Shown: positions 8,083 through 17,006, counted from the stretch's first letter. The stretch is 64,000 bases of DNA from Salinispora arenicola (GCF_006716065.1 NZ_VFOL01000001.1:868001-932000), one strand, 5' to 3'. Made by a program: numbers and translations. Notes: generated by a model from the letters alone, not told the origin.

Positions 8083-9417
8083 GTGCATTGGCTGATGCAG
8101 CGCCCCGTTCGGCTGGTGCCGATCGGGTTCGGCACGACGATCCTCATCGGCACCCTCGTGCTGATGCTGCCCTGGGCGACAGGCCAGCAGCGGCACACCC
8201 CGTTCGTGACCGCCTTCTTCACCGCGGCCTCAGCGGTCTCGGTGACCGGCCTGGCCGTGGTGGACACGCCGAACTACTGGAACGACTTCGGCCTGGTGGT
8301 AATCACCGTTCTCACCCAGGTCGGCGGCCTCGGTATCCTGGCTGGCGCCACGCTGATCATCCTGGTGGTGTCCCACCGGCTCGGGCTGCGTAATCGGCTA
8401 CTCGTGCAGGCCGAGACCGCCGAATTCGGTCTCGGCGACGTCCGTCGGCTGCTGTTTCGGATCGCCGCCATCTCGCTGGCCGTCGAGGCGACCATCGCCG
8501 TCATCCTGACCCTACGGCTGTGGGTCAGGTACGACTACGCCTTCGGCGAAGCGCTCTGGGCCGGCGTCTTCCATGCCGTGCAGGCATTCAACAACGGCGG
8601 CTTCGCCCTCTACACCGACGGCCTGATCGGCCTGTCCAGTGACGCCTGGCTCATCCTGCCGATGGCGTTCGGGGCGCTCATCGGAGGGCTCGGCTTCCCG
8701 GCCCTCTTCGAAGCCATCCGAGGCTGGCGGCACCCAGCCGGCTGGTCGGTCGCCACCAAGCTCACCCTCTGGGGGAGCGCGACCCTGTTGATCGCCGGCT
8801 TCCTCGCCCTACTGGCCGCCGAATGGTCCAACCCGTACACCCTCGGTATCCGCCCGTGGCCGGACAAGCTTCTCGCCGCGTTCGCGCAGAACGCGTTCTT
8901 CCGTACCGGTGGCTTCAATGTGATCAACATCGAGGCGCTCGGCGAGGAGGGCATCCCGGTGATCATCGCGTTGATGTTCATCGGTGGTGGCAGCGCCAGC
9001 ACGGCTGGCGGCATCAAGGTCAGCACCTTCTTCCTCCTCGCCTTCGTGATCTGGGCCGAGCTGCGGGGCGAGCCGGACGTCACGGTCCGGCACCGCCGAG
9101 TTGCCACCGCCAGTCAACGTCAGGCCGTCACCGTCGCGCTGCTCGGGGTGGCGCTCGTGGTCGCCGGCACGGTCACGTTGATCCTGCTGACCGAGGGAGT
9201 CCCGCACCATTTCGCGCTCTTTGAGGTGACATCGGCCTTCAGCACCGCCGGCCTGTCTCTCGGCCTCGCACGCGACCTGCCCGCAAGCGGGCAGATCGTG
9301 CTTATCGCCCTGATGTACATCGGCCGTGTCGGGTCACTGACCCTGGGGTCGGCACTCGCGCTGAACACCCGACGGCGGCTGTACCGCTACCCGGAGGAGC
9401 AACCTCTTGTCGGCTAG
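8083..9417 (+). CDS. KtrB/TrkH-family potassium channel subunit
   Basis: 444 residues, almost wholly hydrophobic, with about eight to ten membrane helices arranged as four M1-P-M2 repeats. Pore-loop signatures include SAVSVTGLAVVDT, FNNGGFALYTDG, FFRTGGFNVINIEAL and SAFSTAGLSLGL, each bearing the conserved selectivity-filter glycine. It conducts K+ (with Na+ dependence in known Ktr systems) when gated by the KtrA ring. The start is GTG 8083; ATG 8095 is possible. The next gene overlaps by 11 bases and encodes the regulatory subunit. Confidence 0.93.
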   Translation: MHWLMQRPVRLVPIGFGTTILIGTLVLMLPWATGQQRHTPFVTAFFTAASAVSVTGLAVVDTPNYWNDFGLVVITVLTQVGGLGILAGATLIILVVSHRLGLRNRLLVQAETAEFGLGDVRRLLFRIAAISLAVEATIAVILTLRLWVRYDYAFGEALWAGVFHAVQAFNNGGFALYTDGLIGLSSDAWLILPMAFGALIGGLGFPALFEAIRGWRHPAGWSVATKLTLWGSATLLIAGFLALLAAEWSNPYTLGIRPWPDKLLAAFAQNAFFRTGGFNVINIEALGEEGIPVIIALMFIGGGSASTAGGIKVSTFFLLAFVIWAELRGEPDVTVRHRRVATASQRQAVTVALLGVALVVAGTVTLILLTEGVPHHFALFEVTSAFSTAGLSLGLARDLPASGQIVLIALMYIGRVGSLTLGSALALNTRRRLYRYPEEQPLVG

Positions 9418-10075
9418 GAGAAACCCGCACAGCGGAGTCATCGTCGTGGGACTCGGACGCTTCGGCTCCCACGTCGCCGACACGCTCGTGCACCTCGAGC
9501 ACGAGGTACTGGCCATCGACCACGACGCGGAGCGGGTACAGCGGTGGGCCAACCGGATCGACCGGGTGGTGCAGGCCGACGCTACCGAGGAGGGCGCGCT
9601 GAGCCAGCTCGGCGCGGCAGACCTCGAACGAGCCGTGGTGGCCATCGGCGCCTCGATGGAGGCCAGCGTACTGTCCGTCCTCGCCCTCGTAGAACTGGGC
9701 ATACCGCAGATCTGGGCCCGAGCCACCTCGGCGGAGCATGCCAAGATCCTCGCCTCGGTCGGGGCGCACCACGTGATCTTCCCCGAGGCGGAGACCGGCG
9801 AACGGCTGGCTCACCTGATCGTCAGCCGGATGCTGGACTTCATCGAGTTCGGTGATGACTTCGCGATCGCCAAGGTCCGCACCCCGGAGAGCCTCACCGG
9901 CCGTCCCCTCGCCGAGCTGGCCCCGGAGGACCGCCATGGGGTACGGGTGGTGGGAGTGAAGCTAGCCGGCGAACGGTTCCAAGCTGCCACCGACGACTCG
10001 GTGCTGACCCCGGGGAGCATGCTGATCGTGGAGGGCAGCATCGAACAGGTGCAGTTGTTCGCCGCGCTCACCTGA
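9407..10075 (+). CDS. KtrA/TrkA-family regulatory subunit of the potassium transporter
   Basis: 222 residues: a RCK N domain with a Rossmann VVGLGRFGSH motif (~12-21) and acidic residue in AIDHD, then a RCK C (TrkA-C) domain from ~140. It forms a cytoplasmic nucleotide-binding ring that gates KtrB. The start is TTG 9407, inside the end of the channel gene; GGAGGAGC lies directly before it, and the 11-base overlap implies translational coupling. Confidence 0.93.
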   Translation: MSARRNPHSGVIVVGLGRFGSHVADTLVHLEHEVLAIDHDAERVQRWANRIDRVVQADATEEGALSQLGAADLERAVVAIGASMEASVLSVLALVELGIPQIWARATSAEHAKILASVGAHHVIFPEAETGERLAHLIVSRMLDFIEFGDDFAIAKVRTPESLTGRPLAELAPEDRHGVRVVGVKLAGERFQAATDDSVLTPGSMLIVEGSIEQVQLFAALT

Positions 10076-10123
10076 ACGGGACGGGCCCGCCAGCCGCGGC
10101 TGCCCGGCCGGCAGAACCGGCGG

Positions 10124-11677
10124 TCACGCCGTCGCGAGCAGCTGGTCCACCGGGGCGTAGTCGTCCGTCAACACGAGCGCATCATCGACGAACCCCGCCA
10201 GCGCCGCACCATCCAGCACGGTCGCCCCCGGATCGACCTCACTCAGCCGTTCGCGGAGGGCAGTCAGCGGTAACGGCTCGTCAGAGGCGACGATGACGAA
10301 GTTGGAACCCTGCTCACCGGCGAGCGCGGCCTGCGGGGCGATCAGGGCCGTGTGCCGGAACTCGGCGGCGACGGTGGCCACCTCACTCCGAATGAAACGC
10401 AGCGGCGGATAGTCGATGACGTTCTGCACGTACCCACCGCCGGGGCGGATCACTCGACGGATCTCGGCGGCCATCTCCCGGGTGGCGAGATGCCACGGCA
10501 CCACGAGGTGCCCGAACGCGTCCCCCACCACAAGATCACGACTCTCGGCCGACTCTGCGGCGACCAGCGTCCGGGCGTCCCCCACCACGGCGCGTAGGTC
10601 CGGCCCCTGACGCACCCCGAGCTTCTCCTCGCCCAGCTCGACCAACCCTCCGTCGATCTCGAACACCACGTTGTCCGTGCCTGGCCTTGTGGCGGTCAGG
10701 TACCGCGGCACGGTGAACCCACCCCCGCCCAGGTGCAGTGCGTCCAGCCGGCGCCCGGCCGGCGCGATGACGTCCGCGACCGCCCCGATCCATTTGGTGT
10801 ACGCGTACTCCAGGTGGGTCGGGTCGGCCAGGTCCACGTACGAGTGCCGGGCCGAGTTGAGCAGCAGCGTACGCCCACTCGCCCGACCCGGGTCGACCTC
10901 GACGCGAGCGCAGTGGTAGGCCGTCTCGATGTCGCACGGATTCGGGGCGACCGTGGTCAGCCCGGCGCCAAGCAAACCGAGCGCCGCCAGGCCCGCCGAC
11001 ACGCGGGCCGGGCCGGTCACCTGCCGACCCGCCGTCCGGCGCAGCCACCAGCCGAGGGCCAGCCCGGTCAACCCCAGGGACACCGCCAGGCCGAGCAGAA
11101 TCACCGTGCTGGGCAGGGCGGCCACCAACACGAAGCCGGTGACCATGGTGGCGGTGACCGCCCCCAGGGTGCCGATCGAGGAAAGCCGGCCGACGACCTG
11201 GCCGGTGCGGCGCAGGTCGGCCAGTTGGAGTTTGACCACCATCGGGGTGACCGCCGACAGCAGCATGGCCGGTACGAACACGGCCAGCGCGACCAGCAAC
11301 AGGATCGCGGAGGCGGCACCGCCGCGCAGCACCTCCCCGGCGTAGCGGACCACGGGCAGGGTCACTGCGGTGGCGATGCCCGCCAGCACCAGCGCCGGGG
11401 CCAGCAGGGTACGTGGATCCCGCCGGTCAGCCAGCCACCCACCGGCCCACGCCCCGTACGCGATCGCGGCCAAGGCGATGCCGATCACCGAGCTGGTCAC
11501 CTGGAGAGTCACGCCGACGTACGGACCGACCAGGCGCAGCGCGGCCGTCTCCAACACCAGGACCGCGCCGCTGGAGAAGAAGACCAGGAACGCGGCCAGG
11601 CCCCTGGGCAGGGCCCGGCCGGTCGCCGAGTCGAGTCGGGCCGGTCGGACCGTGATGTGGGACGAGGCAGAGTTCAC
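10124..11677 (-). CDS. Fused MFS-like membrane protein / spermidine synthase-like domain
   Basis: 517 residues. The first ~240 carry about seven hydrophobic helices. The rest is a spermidine-synthase Rossmann fold: LHLGGGG, VFEID, VVGDART and a DLVVGDAFG segment that keeps the Asp of the catalytic region. Such fusions are common in actinobacteria; polyamine synthesis has not been shown for most, so the product is uncertain. Start GTG 11677 has no Shine-Dalgarno but TACCAT lies 7 bases upstream (leaderless). Confidence 0.85.
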   Translation of the reverse strand: MNSASSHITVRPARLDSATGRALPRGLAAFLVFFSSGAVLVLETAALRLVGPYVGVTLQVTSSVIGIALAAIAYGAWAGGWLADRRDPRTLLAPALVLAGIATAVTLPVVRYAGEVLRGGAASAILLLVALAVFVPAMLLSAVTPMVVKLQLADLRRTGQVVGRLSSIGTLGAVTATMVTGFVLVAALPSTVILLGLAVSLGLTGLALGWWLRRTAGRQVTGPARVSAGLAALGLLGAGLTTVAPNPCDIETAYHCARVEVDPGRASGRTLLLNSARHSYVDLADPTHLEYAYTKWIGAVADVIAPAGRRLDALHLGGGGFTVPRYLTATRPGTDNVVFEIDGGLVELGEEKLGVRQGPDLRAVVGDARTLVAAESAESRDLVVGDAFGHLVVPWHLATREMAAEIRRVIRPGGGYVQNVIDYPPLRFIRSEVATVAAEFRHTALIAPQAALAGEQGSNFVIVASDEPLPLTALRERLSEVDPGATVLDGAALAGFVDDALVLTDDYAPVDQLLATA

Positions 11678-11684
11678 CCGCGCG

Positions 11685-11690
11685 ATGGTA
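11685..11690 (-). promoter_or_regulatory. Leaderless -10 (TACCAT) of the fused MFS/spermidine synthase gene
   Basis: TACCAT on the minus strand ends 7 bases before GTG 11677, the spacing expected if transcription starts at or near the start codon. Confidence 0.55.
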
Positions 11691-11713
11691 CGCAGCGACG
11701 CTGGCCGGCCGAG

Positions 11714-12715
11714 TCAGTACATCGAAACATGAACGTGGTTCGTATGGTCGGCAGCAGGGCTTCCGCCACCGCTGTACGACCGCCAACCGGTACTCGGCAT
11801 CCAGATCTGCCGATACCAGATCACATACATGACACCGAGGCGGCTCGCGTTGCTCTTCAGGTAGGCCGCCAGTCTGTCCCCGTACGTCTTGTCCCCACCG
11901 GTCGCCGTGACGTCCTCGAACCCGCCGGAGGCGGCGGAGAAGTCGCAGGCCTTCCCCTTCGGGTGCTCACCACCGCCACCGCTGCGGTAGCAGGAGACAT
12001 GCCGTTTGAAACCAGCCGCCTGGGACTGCTTGAGCATGTGCAGGGTGCGTGGCGTGATGCAGCCGGAGGTGGTCGGGTCGTTTACCGAGCAGGACTCCGA
12101 CGGCCAGGATCCGTCCGAGTTCCGCGGAGCCGGCGTGGCGTTGGCCGACAGACCACCGAACCCGGAGCCGCTGCCCGAGCTGACCGCGGCGAGCGCCGCC
12201 TCCGCCGCCTTCTTGTTCTTTGCCAGAACGGCGAGCTGCTTCTCCTGCTCACGAACCTCGGCATCGATCGCCTGCTTGGCATCGCTCGCCGTGTCCCGAG
12301 TGTCGGTCAGCTCACGCACCTTGCGGCTGTCCCGCTGGGCCATCGCGTCCAGGCTCATGGACCGATCGAGGAACTCGCCGGGCGACGTGGCCTCCAGCAG
12401 CGTCGCCACCGGGGTGAGCCGGCCCAACCGGTACGACTGCGCGGCAACCTCGCCCACCTGGGCGGTCAGGTCGACCAGCCGCACCTCGACGGCCTTGAGC
12501 TCCGTGGTCAGCTCCTGCTGCCGACGCTTGGATTCCTTCAGTTTGTTCGTCGCGTCGAGGTGCTTCTTGGCGGTGGCCGTGAGGGCGTTCCGCAACTTCT
12601 CGGTGCCGCCCTCAGCGGGCTCCGCCTGGGCGGGTGCGGCACCGAGGAGCACCGCCACGGCCACAGTGAGGGTGATCAGCGGGCTACGACACCCGCGGGG
12701 CAGGCCTGTGCGCAC
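11714..12715 (-). CDS. Secreted coiled-coil protein with ARB_07466-like C-terminal domain
   Basis: 333 residues. Signal peptide ending around AAPAQA-EP. Residues ~30-180 form a long coiled coil rich in Lys/Glu, reminiscent of PcsB/NlpC hydrolase coiled coils. A Ser/Gly linker leads to a C-terminal domain of ~120 residues with paired Cys, EHPKGKACDFS and a terminal HTNHVHVSMY, the His/Asp pattern of M15-like folds of the ARB_07466 type. It is probably involved in peptidoglycan turnover; the enzymatic activity is inferred. GTG 12715 is chosen because GGAAGGA sits 7-13 bases upstream. Confidence 0.8.
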   Translation of the reverse strand: MRTGLPRGCRSPLITLTVAVAVLLGAAPAQAEPAEGGTEKLRNALTATAKKHLDATNKLKESKRRQQELTTELKAVEVRLVDLTAQVGEVAAQSYRLGRLTPVATLLEATSPGEFLDRSMSLDAMAQRDSRKVRELTDTRDTASDAKQAIDAEVREQEKQLAVLAKNKKAAEAALAAVSSGSGSGFGGLSANATPAPRNSDGSWPSESCSVNDPTTSGCITPRTLHMLKQSQAAGFKRHVSCYRSGGGGEHPKGKACDFSAASGGFEDVTATGGDKTYGDRLAAYLKSNASRLGVMYVIWYRQIWMPSTGWRSYSGGGSPAADHTNHVHVSMY

Positions 12716-12851
12716 GGTGCATCCTTCCCGTCTGCCGCCAGCCCCGCGACCTCTCCTGCTGGTCGGCGATCCCACCGGCGGCGGACAGCAGCCAACCCCC
12801 GGAAGCCGCCGGATACGATACCGGACCGACAGCAACGACGATGCCCCCGTT

Positions 12852-12863
12852 CTGACCGGTCAG
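12852..12863. promoter_or_regulatory. 12-bp perfect palindrome CTGACCGGTCAG
   Basis: It lies about 136 bases upstream of the cell-wall protein start at 12715 and 29 bases beyond the phosphatase stop. The shape is like many TetR-family operators; no regulator gene is adjacent. A candidate only. Confidence 0.3.
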
Positions 12864-12891
12864 TCAGCCCCGACCCTGGGCGACAAGCGCG

Positions 12892-13704
12892 TCACACTCC
12901 GCCGAACAGCGCCTCCCAGGCCGCCGACCAGACCCGCTCATCCGCCGCGACGAGCAGACCCTTCCCCTCGACGACCGGGTGGTAGTCAGTCCCGTCGAAC
13001 CGCCGGGCGACCCCGCCGGCTACCCGGACCAGGAGAATGCCGGGCACGTGGTCCCAGGGCAGGGTGTGCCAGAAGAGCACGAACTGCTGCTCCCCGAGGA
13101 GTAGATCCAGGTACTCACGCCCGGCGCAGTGCTGGCCGGGAAGCACCTCGCCCAGCCGCTCACCGGCTGCCTCGACCCGCCGACGAAAGGCCGGCGGCAG
13201 GTAGTGGGACATCGCCGCGCCGCGTAACCGGCCCGGGTCAGCCGGCGCCCCGGTCGTCCGCACCCGGCGCCCGTCGACGTACGTCCCGACACCGGCCCGG
13301 GCGACGGCGAGCGTGTCCCCCAACGGGTCGAACACCCACGCCGCGGTCGGCTCCCCGTCCATCAACAGCGCCACCATCAGCGCGAACGGCCGACGGCCGG
13401 CGGCGAAGTTCGCGGTGCCGTCGATCGGGTCCACCAACCACACGTGACCCGGCCGGTCCAGGTGCCGCAGCAACGCCGGATCCTCGGCAACGGCCTCCTC
13501 GCCGACCACCACCGAGTCGGGCCGTAGGCGGCGCAGGCCCGCCGAGATCATCTCCTCGGCCTGCCGGTCGGCGGTGGTGACGAGATCACCGGGGGCCTTC
13601 TCCTCGACGTCGTCGTCGTCCAGTCGGCGAAACAGCGGCAGCACGACCCGGTCGGCCACCGCGCGCAGGAGCGCACCGACGTCGTCGAACAGGTTCTCAG
13701 TCAC
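12892..13704 (-). CDS. Inositol monophosphatase-family phosphatase
   Basis: 270 residues. It shows the Li+-sensitive phosphatase metal sites: GEEAV (first Glu), DPIDGTANF (~92-100), and a late WD motif, here WDHVPG rather than the common WD.AAG. The substrate may be inositol phosphate, histidinol phosphate or a similar monoester; context does not decide. The start GTG 13704 overlaps the stop of a 36-residue ORF by eight bases, so translation is probably coupled to it. Confidence 0.88.
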   Translation of the reverse strand: MTENLFDDVGALLRAVADRVVLPLFRRLDDDDVEEKAPGDLVTTADRQAEEMISAGLRRLRPDSVVVGEEAVAEDPALLRHLDRPGHVWLVDPIDGTANFAAGRRPFALMVALLMDGEPTAAWVFDPLGDTLAVARAGVGTYVDGRRVRTTGAPADPGRLRGAAMSHYLPPAFRRRVEAAGERLGEVLPGQHCAGREYLDLLLGEQQFVLFWHTLPWDHVPGILLVRVAGGVARRFDGTDYHPVVEGKGLLVAADERVWSAAWEALFGGV

Positions 13705-13807
13705 GGGACGGACGTCGCTCCTCGACCACCTGGAACATCAGCACGTCACCCGGGTCATCGGCCGACAGCGCCTCGAACGGGTTGTCGCCGTCCACCGGCG
13801 CGGTCAT
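13697..13807 (-). CDS. Small protein (36 aa) translationally coupled to the phosphatase
   Basis: Reading the minus strand from ATG 13807 gives a 36-residue acidic peptide beginning MTAPVDGDNPFEAL and ending RRPSRD, with a hydrophobic VLMFQVVEE segment in the middle. A good Shine-Dalgarno (GAGGGAG) lies about 9 bases before the start. Its TGA (13697-13699) lies inside the first codons of the phosphatase gene, giving an eight-base overlap. No family is recognised. It is either a genuine small protein or a leader peptide that controls the phosphatase. Confidence 0.6.
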   Translation of the reverse strand: MTAPVDGDNPFEALSADDPGDVLMFQVVEERRPSRD

Positions 13808-13965
13808 CCCACTGTCTCCCTCATGCCACCGTTTCTACCGCCTTCCGGTGCCCATCCGGGCTCGTCCGGCCATCCCCAGGAGCGATCCAGCGGAGGATGT
13901 CCGAGGGGCGGCCGACGTTCTCTCGAATCCTTCCCAACCCGACCCGCCAACTCACCGACCCACCC

Positions 13966-15219
13966 TCATTCCGGCTTGGGCAGTGCTTCGTCCGGATCGG
14001 GCAGGTGGAGCATCCGGTTGACCCCGACCCACCAGACGGCGGCGAGAACCGCCACCAGCGACAGTGCCAGCATCCATGGGGGCGGACGGATCCAACCGAT
14101 CAGCAGCGCCACCCCGGCCCCGACGGCCAGCGCGACGTTCACCGGCCGATAGACCGGTAGGAGTCGGCGATAGTCGTTGAGGGTGCGGATCAGCATGATG
14201 AGCCCGAGGTTCAGCAGCGCGACAGCCCCGGCGAGCAGCCAGCCAGTCGCCAGCGGAACGTGGCTGTCGGTGGCGTGCTCGACCATGCTCTCCATGCCTG
14301 CCCCCGCCGCGGCAATCGCACCTGTCACCGGAAGGTGAAGGGAGACCCAGCGGCCGAACCAACCGCCGGTGACACCGGGTAGCCGACGACCCACGAGGTC
14401 GAAGTAGGTCCACCAGAAGGCATATGCGATCAACAAACCGGTCAGCCCGGTCGCGATGGCGCGAGGAGTCCGTCCCGCGTCCAGTATGCCAACCACGACA
14501 CCGAGGACCGCTTCGCCGAGCACGATGATGGTGAACAGGCCGAACCGCTCAGCCAGGGCCGGCGACGGTCGCACGCCGATGTCCTCGATCGACCGGTCGG
14601 GCCGATGCAGCAGCATCAGTCCGATCATCCAGGCCACCACCAACACCGCCCACACCAGCAGACGGTGCTGTGGCCGCAACACCGCGCTCCCCGAAACAGT
14701 TGCCACCGAGAGGACCATGCCGATCAGGTACAGGGCGGGCACTGGGCGCAGCTCGGGGGGATCGTGCCTCCGCACCACGTACCAGAGCCACGTCAGCACC
14801 AGCAGCAGCACGCTGTAGACGACCGCGAAGGCGCGGCCGTCCTCGCCACCGGCGTGCTCGGTGTAGAGCGCCAACACGGTGAGGATGAGCATCTGAAAGA
14901 ACACGTACGACCGGCTGCGTACGTCCTCTCGGCCATGCAGATCCTGGTAGATCGTGCCGTTCATCCAGGCGATCCAGATCAGCCCGAACACGACCACGAA
15001 CTCGCCGACCGTGCGCCACGACACGTCCGCAGCGAGGGCGTGGGCCGCGCGGCCGATCACCACGACGAAGATCAGATCGTAGAAGAGCTCCAGGAAGCTG
15101 ACCCGGCGGCCCGCACGAACCTGTCCGTGCGGGCGGGGCGGTTGCCACAGGCGCTTCCGCAGCCGCCTCAGCCCCGCCGTCCGACGCGGCCGGTTCGCTC
15201 CCTCGGACCTGCTCCCCAT
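13966..15219 (-). CDS. LtrA-family low-temperature-requirement membrane protein
   Basis: 417 residues, with a basic N-terminus (RRLRKR) and about ten to twelve membrane helices. FLELFYDLIFVVVI near residue 42 and the AERFGLFTIIVLGEAVLGV segment are LtrA hallmarks. The family was named from a Listeria cold-growth phenotype; its molecular function is unknown. ATG 15219 is preferred because GAGGAGG lies 8-14 bases upstream; the frame stays open further but without coding character. Confidence 0.88.
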   Translation of the reverse strand: MGSRSEGANRPRRTAGLRRLRKRLWQPPRPHGQVRAGRRVSFLELFYDLIFVVVIGRAAHALAADVSWRTVGEFVVVFGLIWIAWMNGTIYQDLHGREDVRSRSYVFFQMLILTVLALYTEHAGGEDGRAFAVVYSVLLLVLTWLWYVVRRHDPPELRPVPALYLIGMVLSVATVSGSAVLRPQHRLLVWAVLVVAWMIGLMLLHRPDRSIEDIGVRPSPALAERFGLFTIIVLGEAVLGVVVGILDAGRTPRAIATGLTGLLIAYAFWWTYFDLVGRRLPGVTGGWFGRWVSLHLPVTGAIAAAGAGMESMVEHATDSHVPLATGWLLAGAVALLNLGLIMLIRTLNDYRRLLPVYRPVNVALAVGAGVALLIGWIRPPPWMLALSLVAVLAAVWWVGVNRMLHLPDPDEALPKPE

Positions 15220-15645
15220 CGGGCTGCCTCCTCGTCCACGGGCGGAGCCCCACCGCGCCCCGCCGGGCCGGACGGCTTGGTCGCCACAGGCGACGGAGCC
15301 GGTCGATCCGATGCTATGTAGCGGGCGGCCGTGGGTCCGCCGTTCACCCGAACACGGGTGTCCGCGCAAAGGGCCGACGTCCGGGCAGCGCAACCCGCAC
15401 CTATCCGCCGACCAACGATGTGTAACGAGCACGTAGGCCCGGAGAACGTCCCGGCCATACCGTGACCACCTGCAGCGACACTGATCGGAGCAGGGTGTGG
15501 TCGACAATCCGGACAACCACCCCGCGTAACCGCAGTAGCAACGCGACTCCATTGACAAGAGTGATATTGTCGCTTGCTGACACCCGCCAAACCTTGAACA
15601 AGGGCGCACCACACCCCACTTCACCGAGATCTGAGGAGAGCGCCA
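15220..15645. other. Intergenic region between divergent genes
   Basis: 426 bases with no gene that I can support. It must carry promoters for ltrA (leftward) and the secreted repeat gene (rightward). A perfect TTGACA stands at 15552-15557, but no TANNNT appears at 16-19 bases. GAGGAG at 15633-15638 is the ribosome site of the next gene. Confidence 0.6.
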
Positions 15646-16214
15646 GTGGTATTGAGCGGAAAATTGTGGTTCGGCCGCCTCCACAGCCCCGTCGGGCTGA
15701 CGCTCGCCGTAGCCCTTCTTGGAGCTGCATTCGGAGCAGCCCCCGCGCGGGCGAACAAGACCGACGGGTTGATAGTCAACCTGAGTGTCAACTATTCCGG
15801 GTTCACCACTGATTTTTATCCGGAATCAGGATGGCGGGTCAAGGACGGACCGGACGGCGTCGCCGTCGCCTTCCCCCAAGAATGGGGCTACACCTACGGC
15901 CCAGACGGGCGCGCCATCGCCTTCCCCCAAGAATGGAACTACACCTACGGGGGAGACGGGCGCCTCGCCCCCTACCCCACTCGGGCTGGCGGATTGACGA
16001 ACGCTCGGACGATCGCCGCATCACTTTTCCCGACGAGTGGTTCACCTGGGGACAGATAATCCCTTCCCCAGCTTCCGGAGACCTCTCCCTGATGTTCCCC
16101 AGCGCGAGCAGTCAGGCCCTGTTGATGGCCGCTGAGGCTTCACTCACCCCGGAGGAATTCAGCAACTACCTCATCGTGCAGTACATTCAACAAGTAATCG
16201 TCGGAAGGGACTGA
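15646..16214 (+). pseudogene. Secreted FPxEW-repeat protein, frameshifted
   Basis: GTG 15646 starts a Sec signal peptide (cleavage near ARA-NK), then a repeat region: SGWRVKDGPDG, FPQEWGYTYGPDGR, FPQEWNYTYGGDGR. That frame stops at 16059. The matching continuation lies in the -1 frame: SGWRIDERSDDR, FPDEWFTWGQ, then a helical tail LTPEEFSNYLIVQYIQQV ending at 16214. Both halves of the SGWR repeat align if the frame changes at the four-C run 15975-15978, as if one C were missing; restored, the protein is ~189 residues. It is a pseudogene, a sequencing error in a homopolymer, or a real -1 frameshift. I recognise no family; an extracellular, Trp/Tyr-rich repeat suggests binding. Confidence 0.75.
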
Positions 16215-16223
16215 TGGATGAGG

Positions 16224-16248
16224 GCCCGCCGATTTCGGTGCGGCGGGC
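16224..16248 (+). terminator. Terminator hairpin between convergent genes
   Basis: GCCCGCCG (16224-16231) pairs with CGGCGGGC (16241-16248) around a 9-base loop, ten bases past the stop at 16214. It can serve both the repeat protein gene and the opposing Smr gene. Confidence 0.65.
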
Positions 16249-16288
16249 TCCTCGCACCCCTCACGTGCGGCCGAGGGCTACGCCGCCA

Positions 16289-16543
16289 CTACTTCCAGCG
16301 AAAGTGCACGAACAGGCGACCGAAATTCTTCGAGTCCTTCTCCACCCGGTGGTAGAGCGCCTTGACGTCCTTCTGATCGAGGAACCGCAGCACCCGCTTC
16401 TTGAGCTGACCGGACCCCTTGCCCGGGATGATCTCCACGAGAGTAGCCTTCTTCGCCACGGCCTCGTCCATGATCTCGCGCAACGCCCGGTCGATGTCGG
16501 TACCCCGGTTATAGATGTCGTGCAGGTCCAGCTTCAGCTTCAC
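16289..16543 (-). CDS. Small stand-alone Smr-domain protein
   Basis: 84 residues. It starts LKLDLHDI, matching the conserved DLHG-like Smr motif, and has the GKGSGQLKKRVLRFL segment matching the HGxGxG loop region. Smr domains bind or nick branched DNA or RNA; here it is a single domain without MutS. GTG 16543 has GGAGG 7 bases upstream. It is separated by 100 bases from the co-directional TPR gene. Confidence 0.82.
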   Translation of the reverse strand: MKLKLDLHDIYNRGTDIDRALREIMDEAVAKKATLVEIIPGKGSGQLKKRVLRFLDQKDVKALYHRVEKDSKNFGRLFVHFRWK

Positions 16544-16643
16544 CGCCGGGCCTCCACCGGGTCGACGTCCTGGGCTGCCACCATCGTAGGTGCCCGGGCG
16601 AGCATCGTCGCAAGTGCCCGGGCGAGCAGCTACCCGGCGCGGG

Positions 16644-17006
16644 TCAGCGTCCGACCCGGGTCGCCACCCGACGCAGCGCCGCCTGGTAGTCGTCGTTGCT
16701 GTGGTGCATCGCCGCGGCGATGCGCAGATGGCGCAGCGCGTCCACGTGCCGGTTCAACCGCTCCAGCGTCCGGCCCAGCACGTGGTGGGCGTAATGGTCG
16801 CTCGGATCCCGGTCAACCAACTCGCGCAGGTGCTTCTCGGCCCGGTTGAGCTGGGCCGAGGAGTAGTACGCCCGGGCCAGCAGCTGCCGCACGGCCGCGT
16901 TGCCGGGCTCCGCCGCGAGGATGGGCTCGAGCAGCCGGGCCGCTCCGGTCGGGTCACCGGCTTCGAAGAACAAGGTCGCCCGCCGATACTCGGCCAGAAG
17001 ATCCAT
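16644..17006 (-). CDS. Tetratricopeptide-repeat protein
   Basis: 120 residues made of about three TPR helix pairs: AEYRRATLFFEAGDPTGAARLLEPILAAEP, then RQLLARAYYSSAQLNRAEKHLREL, then HHVLGRTLERLNRHVDALRHL. It is a cytoplasmic protein-interaction scaffold; partners are unknown. ATG 17006 is preferred over GTG 17015 because GAGGGGG sits at a proper distance only for the former. Confidence 0.82.
   Translation of the reverse strand: MDLLAEYRRATLFFEAGDPTGAARLLEPILAAEPGNAAVRQLLARAYYSSAQLNRAEKHLRELVDRDPSDHYAHHVLGRTLERLNRHVDALRHLRIAAAMHHSNDDYQAALRRVATRVGR

Noticed and set aside
10733..12985. 750-codon plus-strand open frame across the opposite-strand transporter and cell-wall genes
   Set aside because: It is antisense to two clearly recognised genes; composition (His/Gln/Arg/Gly rich) is that of GC-rich antisense reading.
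15552..15557. TTGACA as promoter of the secreted repeat gene
   Set aside because: No TANNNT at an acceptable distance, so only noted as a -35-like word.
15975..15978. Programmed -1 ribosomal frameshift as the main explanation
   Set aside because: The run is not a standard X-XXY-YYZ slippery site and no pseudoknot is evident; a deletion or sequencing error is simpler, though frameshifting is not excluded.
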